Assembly (NCBI RefSeq): GCF_015057185.1
Contig: NZ_SVEV01000011.1
Location: 26,085 to 90,084, forward strand
Direction: 5' to 3'
Origin: Pseudobutyrivibrio sp.
Lineage (GTDB): Bacteria > Bacillota > Clostridia > Lachnospirales > Lachnospiraceae
DNA length: 64,000 bases
Position numbers and translations under genes: made by a program. Under the pieces are notes generated by a model. That model saw only the letters and a list, made by a program, of their open reading frames with translations. It did no database searches and had not been told where the DNA came from. Below are positions 42,582 through 50,607 of the stretch, piece after piece. The number at the start of each line of letters is the position of its first letter. The first letter of the stretch is position 1.

Positions 42582-44321
42582 ATGAGTAACAAAAAAAAGA
42601 ATAAATCTCATGAAATTTTTATTAGCCGTGATGCCTTATTAAAGGGAGGCATTATTGTCGGTGTTTTATTATTAGTTTATCTTGCAGGTAGCCTTTTCTT
42701 TAGAAACCATTTCTATATTCGCAGTACAGTAAATGGTGTTGGGGCTTCCTTTAAGTCAGCAGAAGGCACTTATGACAAAATTATTAACAGTGCCGATCAT
42801 TACACTATTTCATTTGTTGATGATGAAGGGAATGTGGTTAATGAGGTTAGCTCTGGTGATTTGGGCGTTGGAGTTAACTATGATGTTAGTCAGGTTCAGG
42901 ACATTCTTGATACTCAGACAGGATTTAACTGGGTAGGTAGACTTTTTGTTCCTGCTGAGTACTACACAGCAACTGGCAACTCATATGATTCTGCAAAGGT
43001 TACAGCAGTTGCAGCTAGTCTTGATTTTAGCAATCACAAATCATCAAAGGAATCTGAGGATGCTTATATTGAGTTTGATGGTTCTGAGTTCGTTATCGTA
43101 GATGAAGTTTACGGTGACAGAATTGACCAGGAGGGCGTTGAGGAAGCAATCATCGATGCCGTTGAGAACCTTAAAACTGTTATTAATATTTCAGACGGTA
43201 CATGCTACAACAAACCAGATGTTTTAGCCACTGATGATGACATTAACAAAGCAGTTGAAACTCTCAATAATTATATGACCACAGCTATTCACTACGATTT
43301 AGGTGAAGGTTATACTGAGGAGATTCCTACAGAGACAAAGGCTGGATGGTTTACTTGGGACGATGATTTCAATGTTTCATTTAACAGAGATGCTATTGGT
43401 GAGTATGTAAACTCTATGGGTGACAAATATAACACCTACGGCAAAGCCAAAGAATTTACAACTACCTCAGGCGAGACTATTTCTGTTCCATGTGGTTCAT
43501 TTGGATGGAAGATAGCCTATGATGGTGAAATTGATCAAATCATCGCTGACTTAACAGCTGGTGAGGATGTTACTAGAGATTTCACATATCTTTACAGAGG
43601 AACAAGTCATGGCGAGCATGATTATGGTAACTCTTATGTAGAGGTTAATCTTTCAGAACAGCATGTATATGTTTATAAGGATGGGGAGCTTGTAGTTGAA
43701 TCTGATTGTGTTTCTGGAAATATTTCAGCAAATCACGGTACACATACAGGCGTTTACCCAATAGCATATAAGCAAAAGGATGCTACATTACGTGGTGACA
43801 ATTATGAATCACATGTAGCTTACTGGATGCCATTCAATATGGGTGAGGGATTACATGATGCAACATGGCGTTCTAGCTTTGGCGGATCTATTTACAAAAC
43901 TAGCGGTAGCCACGGTTGTGTAAACTTACCTAAATCTAAGGCAGCTGAGATTTATGATGTAGTTGAGGCTGGTTGGCCAGTTCTCGTATTCTATACTGGC
44001 GATACAGAGCAAGAAAATTATTTGATTCTTAATCCACAGATTAAGGTTTCACAGCTTATCGCAGAGATTGAGACAGTAACACTTGAATCTGAGACACAGA
44101 TTGTTTCTGCTAGAATTCAGTACGATGCACTTTCAGACGAGCAAAAGGCTCAGGTTACAAACTATCAGGATCTTGTTAATGCAGAGCTTCAGCTTCAGAT
44201 GTTAAAGGAGCAGGCCGGAATAGCTACACCAGAGACTACTGATGGAACTACAGAAGGTACCACAGATGGTACAACAGATGGTACAACAGAGGTCACACCA
44301 GATTATTCAGTAACACAGTAA
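42582..44321 (+). CDS. Membrane-anchored L,D-transpeptidase (YkuD) with PG-binding domains
   Basis: A 579-residue cell-wall enzyme. One membrane helix near residues 24-40 places the rest outside. Residues ~45-330 contain the paired PG_binding_4 type domains (GDLGVGVNYDVSQVQDIL). The YkuD domain (~345-470) has VEVNLSEQHVYVYKDGELV, HGTHTGVYPI and the catalytic SGSHGCVNL with H444 and C446. A helical tail and a Thr/Gly repeat (TTDGTTEGTTDGTT...) end the chain, suiting a wall-spanning linker. It likely makes 3-3 peptidoglycan crosslinks or attaches surface polymers. Confidence 0.95.
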   Translation: MSNKKKNKSHEIFISRDALLKGGIIVGVLLLVYLAGSLFFRNHFYIRSTVNGVGASFKSAEGTYDKIINSADHYTISFVDDEGNVVNEVSSGDLGVGVNYDVSQVQDILDTQTGFNWVGRLFVPAEYYTATGNSYDSAKVTAVAASLDFSNHKSSKESEDAYIEFDGSEFVIVDEVYGDRIDQEGVEEAIIDAVENLKTVINISDGTCYNKPDVLATDDDINKAVETLNNYMTTAIHYDLGEGYTEEIPTETKAGWFTWDDDFNVSFNRDAIGEYVNSMGDKYNTYGKAKEFTTTSGETISVPCGSFGWKIAYDGEIDQIIADLTAGEDVTRDFTYLYRGTSHGEHDYGNSYVEVNLSEQHVYVYKDGELVVESDCVSGNISANHGTHTGVYPIAYKQKDATLRGDNYESHVAYWMPFNMGEGLHDATWRSSFGGSIYKTSGSHGCVNLPKSKAAEIYDVVEAGWPVLVFYTGDTEQENYLILNPQIKVSQLIAEIETVTLESETQIVSARIQYDALSDEQKAQVTNYQDLVNAELQLQMLKEQAGIATPETTDGTTEGTTDGTTDGTTEVTPDYSVTQ

Positions 44322-44355
44322 TATAAACAACTAGCTTTTTTCATGAGGGATAATA

Positions 44356-45408
44356 ATGACAAATTGGAAGGACAATGTTCGAAGAGTAGTACCTTATACA
44401 CCTGGAGAGCAGCCAAAAGCTAAAGTTATTAAGCTTAACACCAATGAAAATCCATACCCACCAAGTCCTTTGGTGGGTAAAGCTATTTCAAGTGTTAATT
44501 TGGATGCACTCAGAAAATATCCAGACCCTGCTTGTGATGTGTTGATATCAGCCATTGCAAATTATCATGGTGTGGATAAAGAAAGAGTATTTGTTGGAGT
44601 CGGTTCAGATGATGTGTTGGCAATGAGCTTTCTCACATTTTTTAATTCCGACAGACCTGTATTTTTCCCAGATATCACATATTCTTTTTATGATGTGTGG
44701 GCAGAATTATTCAGGATTCTATTTGAACAGAAGCCTCTAGATTCTGATTTCAAAATTGATGCTTCAGACTACGAAAAGCAATGTGGCGGAATTGTTATTC
44801 CAAATCCAAACGCGCCAACAGGTGTTGCAGAACCTGTAGAGTTCTTTGAGAAGCTTGTGGCATCTCACCCTGAGTGTGTCGTGATTATTGATGAGGCTTA
44901 TGTGGATTTTGGTAGTGAGAGCTGCGTAGGTCTTACTGAGAAGTATGACAATGTGTTGGTTGTCCGCACCTTCTCTAAATCTAGAGCCATGGCTGGAAAC
45001 CGTATTGGTTATGCAATTGGCTCACCTGAGTTGATAAAGTATTTATCAGACTGCAAATTCTCATTCAACTCATATACTATGGATACTATCACTCTTGCAG
45101 CAGGAGTTGCATCAATAGAGGATGATGAGTATTTCAGAGCTAGAGTAGAGGATGTTATTTCTACTAGAGAATGGACAAAGCTTGAACTAAAGAAACTTGG
45201 ATTTACTTTCCCAGATTCAAAAAGCAATTTCATTTTTGCAAAGCATGCTACTGCTGATGCAGTTAATATATTTGAAGAGCTTAAAAAGCGAGGCATTTAT
45301 GTGCGCCACTTCAAAAAGCCTGAGAGAATAGCAAATTATTTGCGTATTTCCATTGGCACAAAAGAAGAGATGGAGACATTCATCCAAGTATTAAAGGAGA
45401 TTTTATAA
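44356..45408 (+). CDS. hisC: Histidinol-phosphate aminotransferase
   Basis: A 350-residue PLP aminotransferase of histidine biosynthesis: KLNTNENPYPPSPLVGKAI start, DALRKYPDP, VGVGSDDVLAMSFL, PNPNAPTG and RTFSKSRAMAGNRIGYAIG with the PLP lysine K208. The TNENPYPP-PNAPTG signature is specific for HisC. It is not near other his genes; hisA lies 36 kb away. The next gene starts directly after its stop codon. Confidence 0.94.
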   Translation: MTNWKDNVRRVVPYTPGEQPKAKVIKLNTNENPYPPSPLVGKAISSVNLDALRKYPDPACDVLISAIANYHGVDKERVFVGVGSDDVLAMSFLTFFNSDRPVFFPDITYSFYDVWAELFRILFEQKPLDSDFKIDASDYEKQCGGIVIPNPNAPTGVAEPVEFFEKLVASHPECVVIIDEAYVDFGSESCVGLTEKYDNVLVVRTFSKSRAMAGNRIGYAIGSPELIKYLSDCKFSFNSYTMDTITLAAGVASIEDDEYFRARVEDVISTREWTKLELKKLGFTFPDSKSNFIFAKHATADAVNIFEELKKRGIYVRHFKKPERIANYLRISIGTKEEMETFIQVLKEIL

Positions 45409-45900
45409 ATGAATAGTTATTTCTATGTGTTTTTGATTTCAATGGTACCCCTTATAGAATTAAGAGGCGCCATTCCGGTAGCTTATGTGGTCAAGGCTGC
45501 TAATCCAGATTTCAATTTGTTGACAGCCTACATTTTGATTGCAATTGGCAATATGCTTCCAGTACCTATCATTTATTTCTTTGCTCGCAAGGTTTTGATT
45601 TGGGGCAAGGACAAGCCGGTTATTGGTGGTTTCTTCACTTTCTGCCTCGAGAAGGGTGAAAAGGGAGGACAGAAGCTCAAGGAAAAGGCAGGTCGCGGTT
45701 TATTCGTTGCATTAATGCTTTTTGTAGGAATTCCACTTCCTGGAACTGGAGCTTGGACTGGTACTCTAGCAGCATCAATTCTTGATATGGATTTTAAGTC
45801 ATCAATTCTTGCAGTTATTTGCGGTGTTGCACTTGCTGGATGTATCATTGGCGTTCTTTGTTCACTTGGTTTAGGTGCATATATAGGAGTAACAGCTTAA
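45409..45900 (+). CDS. Small multidrug-export (COG2426) membrane protein
   Basis: A 163-residue membrane protein with four hydrophobic stretches and the family marks LIELRGAIPVAYV, AIGNMLPVPIIYFFARKVL and GIPLPGTGAWTGTLAASIL. Family name derives from an annotation rather than a tested transport role. The ATG follows the hisC stop with no gap (TAAATG), so it is co-translated. Confidence 0.88.
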   Translation: MNSYFYVFLISMVPLIELRGAIPVAYVVKAANPDFNLLTAYILIAIGNMLPVPIIYFFARKVLIWGKDKPVIGGFFTFCLEKGEKGGQKLKEKAGRGLFVALMLFVGIPLPGTGAWTGTLAASILDMDFKSSILAVICGVALAGCIIGVLCSLGLGAYIGVTA

Positions 45901-45901
45901 A

Positions 45902-46081
45902 ATGGATACTGTTAATATGCTAATTAATGTTGCAGCAATTGTATCTGGATTGTTTATATATATTTTCATTTGTAAGACCAGATGGGGTAAGGAACATGAA
46001 CAGATTCAATATGCAATAATGCTTATGGCTATATTGTTTGCAGTTTTAGTTGGAGGATTAATCAGATGGCTTCTAAAGTAA
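45902..46081 (+). CDS. Small two-helix membrane protein
   Basis: A 59-residue protein (MDTVNMLINVAAIVSGLFIY, then FICKTRWGKEHEQIQYA and a second helix ending LIRWLLK). Starts 1 base after the previous stop and overlaps the next gene by 16 bases. Its Shine-Dalgarno is poor and distant, so translation would depend on coupling. No family recognised; real coding is supported by two well-formed hydrophobic helices with a basic loop. Confidence 0.6.
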   Translation: MDTVNMLINVAAIVSGLFIYIFICKTRWGKEHEQIQYAIMLMAILFAVLVGGLIRWLLK

Positions 46082-46260
46082 AAGGGCAGACAGCATGTGA
46101 GTACTGTAACAACTTCGTATGGGACGAGGAAGATGAGCAGTATTATTGCGAAATGGATATGGATGAGGATGATTATGTGCGACTTGTCACAGGTCATTAC
46201 AGCGAGTGTCCATACTTTGTGAACGGTGACGAGTACAAGGTTGTACGTCATCAGATGTAG
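46066..46260 (+). CDS. DUF6472 cysteine-rich small protein
   Basis: A 64-residue acidic protein with CEYCNNFVWDEEDEQYYCEM, then GHYSECPYFVNGDEYKVVRHQ: four cysteines in CxxC...C...C spacing plus histidines, probably a small zinc-binding module. The pattern matches DUF6472, a family I associate with Lachnospiraceae and relatives. GGAGGA lies 8 bases before the ATG. Last gene in the hisC group. Confidence 0.82.
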   Translation: MASKVKGQTACEYCNNFVWDEEDEQYYCEMDMDEDDYVRLVTGHYSECPYFVNGDEYKVVRHQM

Positions 46261-46347
46261 AAACAAAATAAAAATGTGGTTTTCCTTAACTACATTTTAA
46301 CCTATACTATATATAGAAAGAAAAGTTAAATCTTAGGAGGTTTTGTC

Positions 46348-47994
46348 GTGGGAAAATTAAAGACAAGCATTTTCAAAAGACTTACCGCATTTGCAATAGC
46401 GGTGGTTATGACATTCTCAGTGTCATTAACAGCAAATGCAGCAGGTAGTCAAGGTATCGATGTATCTAAATGGCAGGGATCAATCAATTGGGCTGCTGTT
46501 GCTGCATCAGGCGTTTCATACGCATTCATTAAGGTTGGTAGTACAAATAGTGGTATTGATCCATATTTTGCTGCTAATGTTCAGGGAGCTCAGGCTGCTG
46601 GTATTCGTACAGGTGTATATATTTACTCATATGCTACTTCAGTAGAGCAGGCTGCTGCTGAGGCTGAGTTAGTCCTTCAGTGGATTGAGCCATACAATAT
46701 TAATTTCCCAATTGCTTTTGATATTGAGGATAGTGTTCAGAAGGGATTAGATGCTAACACATGTACAGCAATGGCTAATACATTCTGCAGCATTATTTCT
46801 CAGGCAGGTTACACACCAATCCTTTACACATACGCAAACTTCTATAAATCACACTTCACATCAGCATTTGCTTATGATAAGTGGATTGCTCAGTACTCAG
46901 ATCATAACGATATTGCAGGTTGGGCAATTTGGCAGTACTCTTCAAGCGGAGCTGTAGCAGGTGTTAATGGAAGAGTAGATATGAACGTTGCTGCAAAGGA
47001 TTATACAGCATTCATTCCACAGGCAGGTCTTCTTGATTTAGGCGCAGGCAACGTATTCTTCTTTAATAACTATCGTAGACAGTTTGGTTGGGTTGATATA
47101 GCAGGTGTTAAATACCATACAGACCCAGCTACAGGTATTGTTACTCAGGGATGGTTTGCTGATGAGACTGGTACATATTACTTCACACCAGGCGCAGCAA
47201 ATGCCGTTACTGGACTTAACGCAATCGAGGATGGAGTTTACTACTTCAACGAGGCAGCACAGTTACAGACTGGTTGGTTAGAGCTTGATGGATTTACATT
47301 CTTATTTAACCCAGCTGAGAATGGTAAGCTTTACACAGGCTGGTGGACAGATCCAGCAGTTGGAACTCGTTACTTAGATACAACAGATGGACATATGCTT
47401 ACAGGTCTTAGCGTTATCGGACAGGATATGTACTTCTTTAATGAGCAGGGTTATCTCCAGACAGGATGGGTTGATGTTGACGGTGTTACATACTTATTCA
47501 ATCCAAACGATGGTGGAAAGCTTTACAAGGGCTGGTGGACAGATCCTACTGGAACATACTACTTAGATGCAGCTGATGCTCACAGAACAACAGGTCTTGC
47601 TGCAATAGATGGTTCAGTATATTACTTCAACGAGCTCGGTCAGATGCAGGTAGGTGTTGTTAATGTAAATGGTGCAACATATTACTTCGGAGCAGATGGC
47701 AAGATGCAGACAGGAATGCAGACAATTGGAGACGGAGTATACTACTTCGGAGCTGATGGTGTAATGGCAACAGGTCTTATCCAGGCAACTGATGGTGTTT
47801 ACTATGCAGGCACTGACGGTAAGTTAGTTGCTGGTCAGGCTGTAAAGATTGGCGCAGGTAACTTCCTCTTTGGTTTAGATGGAAAGCTTGTTGTTAACCA
47901 GGTAGTTCAGGTTGGAGATACAATTTACCAGACAGATGAGACTGGTATGGTTGTAGCAACAGCCCCAGCTCCAGCAGCTGCAACAGCACAGTAA
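46348..47994 (+). CDS. Secreted GH25 lysozyme with cell-wall-binding repeats
   Basis: A 548-residue exported muramidase. GTG start with AGGAGG 7 bases upstream. Signal peptide ~1-31 ends ANA. The GH25 domain (~35-220) has GIDVSKWQGSINW, AFIKVGSTNSG and the catalytic FDIED. Then ~14 aromatic/Gly repeats of the choline/glucan-binding type (GVYYFNEAAQLQTGWLELDG and similar) run to residue ~530, with an Ala/Pro tail. It may be an autolysin or wall-remodelling enzyme. Closely related repeats are typical of Lachnospiraceae surface proteins. Confidence 0.95.
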   Translation: MGKLKTSIFKRLTAFAIAVVMTFSVSLTANAAGSQGIDVSKWQGSINWAAVAASGVSYAFIKVGSTNSGIDPYFAANVQGAQAAGIRTGVYIYSYATSVEQAAAEAELVLQWIEPYNINFPIAFDIEDSVQKGLDANTCTAMANTFCSIISQAGYTPILYTYANFYKSHFTSAFAYDKWIAQYSDHNDIAGWAIWQYSSSGAVAGVNGRVDMNVAAKDYTAFIPQAGLLDLGAGNVFFFNNYRRQFGWVDIAGVKYHTDPATGIVTQGWFADETGTYYFTPGAANAVTGLNAIEDGVYYFNEAAQLQTGWLELDGFTFLFNPAENGKLYTGWWTDPAVGTRYLDTTDGHMLTGLSVIGQDMYFFNEQGYLQTGWVDVDGVTYLFNPNDGGKLYKGWWTDPTGTYYLDAADAHRTTGLAAIDGSVYYFNELGQMQVGVVNVNGATYYFGADGKMQTGMQTIGDGVYYFGADGVMATGLIQATDGVYYAGTDGKLVAGQAVKIGAGNFLFGLDGKLVVNQVVQVGDTIYQTDETGMVVATAPAPAAATAQ

Positions 47995-48011
47995 ATTTAA
48001 ATTAACTATTT

Positions 48012-48048
48012 AACATCTAGTACTTGAAAAGGTACTAGATGTTTTTTT
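48012..48048 (+). terminator. Terminator of the lysozyme gene
   Basis: AACATCTAGTAC (48012-48023), eight-base loop, GTACTAGATGTT (48032-48043), T run. Confidence 0.93.
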
Positions 48049-48175
48049 ATTTAATAGTTTTTTCTCTGGAAAGTATTATTTTAAAATTATTTTAAAGTAT
48101 TAATATAATACCTATTGACAAGTAAATAAATAACTATTATTATAATGTCAGATTTTAGAGGAAAGGGTTAATGTT

Positions 48176-49105
48176 ATGAATAAATCAACTAAAGTTATCT
48201 TTGAAGAAGTTTCTGATGCAACAGGATTGATTATTGACGAAAGGACAGAAACTTTAATTGGTGTAGTAAATAATTATCATCTTACTATTGGATTGAAAAA
48301 TAATGTGTATGTCCTATATGTTTCAGCAAGACAGAATGGAATCCTTCCTCCAAAGGATTTCCTTAAATATATTAAGAAAAATGTAGAGGGCATTAGAGCT
48401 GCAGGTATCCAGGGCAACAATATAATGTTCAATATTTGCGGAGCAACAAAGAATAAAATTATTTCAAATTTGATTAATGCAACTCGAGGAGTCACAGAAT
48501 GTCTTAGAGTAAATGGATATTATGATGTATGTGAGTGCTGCGGTCAGCCTACGAGTAAAATTGGAATATACAATATCAGTGGTGGAGTTAGCTTCCTTTG
48601 CGATGATTGTTATACCAGAATTAATAGGACTCTTCAGCAGGCTGAGATTAGTGATTCAAATACCCAAGAGAATGTTATTGCAGGTGTATTTGGTGCGTTT
48701 ATAGGTTCATTACTTGGCGTACTTGCGCTGATTATCATTGGCCAGCTAGGGTATGTGGCTGCAGTGTCAGGTGTGATTATGGGATTCTGTACTATCAAAG
48801 GATATGAGCAATTAGGAAAGAAGATTTCCACCAAAGGTATTTTCGTCAGCTGCATTTTTATGATAGTTATGACTTATCTAGGAGTAAAAATAGATTGGTG
48901 TATTTCAATTGCAGATCAAATACACAGAGATGTTTATGATGTGTTTGTATATTTTTGGAATTTAGTAGATATGGCTGATGCTTATGACAGTATAATTATT
49001 GGACTTTTACAAGCATATGCATTCTCAGCGCTAGGTGCTGTTCCAACAGTTCTTAGTTGCATCAATAAACGTAAGCAGACTTTCGTTACATATCAAATGC
49101 AATAA
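48176..49105 (+). CDS. Membrane protein with zinc-finger-like motif, unknown
   Basis: A 309-residue protein of no recognised family. Residues ~1-110 form a soluble alpha/beta region; CECCGQPTSKIG...FLCDDC (about residues 120-145) gives two cysteine pairs, a likely zinc site. Residues ~165-300 have about four hydrophobic helices with glycine-rich turns (VFGAFIGSLLGVLALIIIG). The N-terminal domain, zinc knuckle and membrane block resemble an architecture seen in uncharacterised Lachnospiraceae proteins. GAGGAAAGGG lies 8 bases before the ATG. Monocistronic, ended by a bidirectional terminator. Confidence 0.8.
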   Translation: MNKSTKVIFEEVSDATGLIIDERTETLIGVVNNYHLTIGLKNNVYVLYVSARQNGILPPKDFLKYIKKNVEGIRAAGIQGNNIMFNICGATKNKIISNLINATRGVTECLRVNGYYDVCECCGQPTSKIGIYNISGGVSFLCDDCYTRINRTLQQAEISDSNTQENVIAGVFGAFIGSLLGVLALIIIGQLGYVAAVSGVIMGFCTIKGYEQLGKKISTKGIFVSCIFMIVMTYLGVKIDWCISIADQIHRDVYDVFVYFWNLVDMADAYDSIIIGLLQAYAFSALGAVPTVLSCINKRKQTFVTYQMQ

Positions 49106-49111
49106 AATAAT

Positions 49112-49147
49112 AGGCTCAGTATTGTGATAATACTGAGCCTGTTTTTT
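49112..49147. terminator. Terminator between convergent genes
   Basis: AGGCTCAGTATT (49112-49123), GTGAT, AATACTGAGCCT (49129-49140), then GTTTTTT; A/T-rich on the other side so it may serve pyrBI as well. Confidence 0.92.
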
Positions 49148-49583
49148 ACTTGCTTCCTGTATATTTCTCTTCGCAATATTTGCATCTGTAAACTTCGTTT
49201 TCGGCATCTGTGAGAATGAAAATCTGGTCTAATTCCTGCTCAACAGTGCTAATGCAACGAGGATTCTTACAAGAAATGACATTCTTTATTTCTTTTGGGA
49301 GAGACAGTTGTCTTTTTTCTACTATTACATCATCTTTGATAATATTGCATGTGATATTGTGATCAATGAATCCAAGAATATCTAAATCAACGCTCTCAAT
49401 AGGGCATTCGATTTTGATAATATCCTTGCGGCCCATTTTGTTAGACTTGGCATTCATAATCATAGCAATTGTACAATCACAGCCTAGATTTGCTAAATGT
49501 AAGTCATTGTATATTGTCATAGACTCACCAGCTTTTATGTGGTCAAGAACGAATCCCTGATGAATTCCACTTATATTTAACAT
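49146..49583 (-). CDS. pyrI: Aspartate carbamoyltransferase regulatory subunit
   Basis: A 145-residue PyrI: N-terminal nucleotide-binding domain (GIHQGFVLDHIKAGESMTIY) and C-terminal zinc domain with CKNPRC and CKYC. It binds CTP/ATP and holds catalytic trimers together. Follows pyrB by 12 bases on the minus strand. Slightly short but complete. Confidence 0.94.
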   Translation of the reverse strand: MLNISGIHQGFVLDHIKAGESMTIYNDLHLANLGCDCTIAMIMNAKSNKMGRKDIIKIECPIESVDLDILGFIDHNITCNIIKDDVIVEKRQLSLPKEIKNVISCKNPRCISTVEQELDQIFILTDAENEVYRCKYCEEKYTGSK

Positions 49584-49595
49584 ATATAGCCTCCT

Positions 49596-50510
49596 TTAAA
49601 CTAAATCTAATAAGGTTAAAATCAGAGCCATACGAATGTAAACTCCGTTTTTTGCCTGTTCAAAATATCTGGCACGTGGATCATCGTCTACATCAACAGA
49701 GATTTCATTAACTCGTGGTAATGGATGTAGTACCATCATGTCCTGTTTTGCTAATCTCATTTTGTCAGGAGTAAGGATGAAGAAATCCTTTAATCGGATA
49801 TAATCCTCCTCGTTGAAGAAACGTTCTCTTTGAACACGTGTCATGTAGAGAATATCAAGCTCTGACATTACATCATCAAGAGAATCAACTTCTTTATACT
49901 CAAATCCGTTTTTGTCCAATACATCTTCGCGAATATATTCAGGTACTCTTAATTCCTCAGGTGAAATAAGTACGAATTTAATACCAGGATAACGTACTAA
50001 TGCATTGATAAGAGAGTGTACAGTACGACCAAATTTTAAATCACCGCAAAGTCCAATAGTAAGGTCTTTGATTTCACCACGTAAACTACGAATGGTAAAT
50101 AAATCAGTGAGTGTTTGAGTTGGATGTTGGTGACCACCATCACCTGCATTAATAACGGGAATAAGAGATCGCTGAGAAGCGACTAATGGAGCGCCTTCTT
50201 TAGGATGACGCATAGCGCAAATATCTGCGTAAGAAGAAATAACACGAATAGTATCGGAAACACTTTCGCCTTTGGCTGCTGAAGAAGAATCAGCTGATGA
50301 GAAACCAAGGACTGAACCGCCAAGATTAAGCATGGCAGCCTCAAAAGATAATCTTGTACGAGTACTAGGCTCGTAAAAACATGTTGCAAGCTTTTTGCCG
50401 TGGCACTTTTCTGAATAGGAATCCGGATGATTCTTAATATCAGTGGCTAGGTCCATAAGCTGCTCTAGTTCTTCTCTGGAGAAATCCAGAGGACTCATTA
50501 GATGACGCAT
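49596..50510 (-). CDS. pyrB: Aspartate carbamoyltransferase catalytic subunit
   Basis: A 304-residue ATCase: makes carbamoyl aspartate for pyrimidines. The carbamoyl-phosphate loop is STRTRLSFE, followed by GGSVLGF and SSAAKGES (80s loop), [15 protein letters not shown] and HPLPRVNEI. First gene of a pyrB-pyrI pair, divergent from priA across a 97-base gap. No attenuator of the PyrR type was recognised in that short leader. Confidence 0.96.
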   Translation of the reverse strand: MRHLMSPLDFSREELEQLMDLATDIKNHPDSYSEKCHGKKLATCFYEPSTRTRLSFEAAMLNLGGSVLGFSSADSSSAAKGESVSDTIRVISSYADICAMRHPKEGAPLVASQRSLIPVINAGDGGHQHPTQTLTDLFTIRSLRGEIKDLTIGLCGDLKFGRTVHSLINALVRYPGIKFVLISPEELRVPEYIREDVLDKNGFEYKEVDSLDDVMSELDILYMTRVQRERFFNEEDYIRLKDFFILTPDKMRLAKQDMMVLHPLPRVNEISVDVDDDPRARYFEQAKNGVYIRMALILTLLDLV

Positions 50511-50607
50511 TGGTTATCCTCCCATATTTATATGTCTTAATTACATAATTCGTTTAATTATATCACACTCGTTTCAAAATGATATAGTTTATGCTAAAAT
50601 ATTTTTC

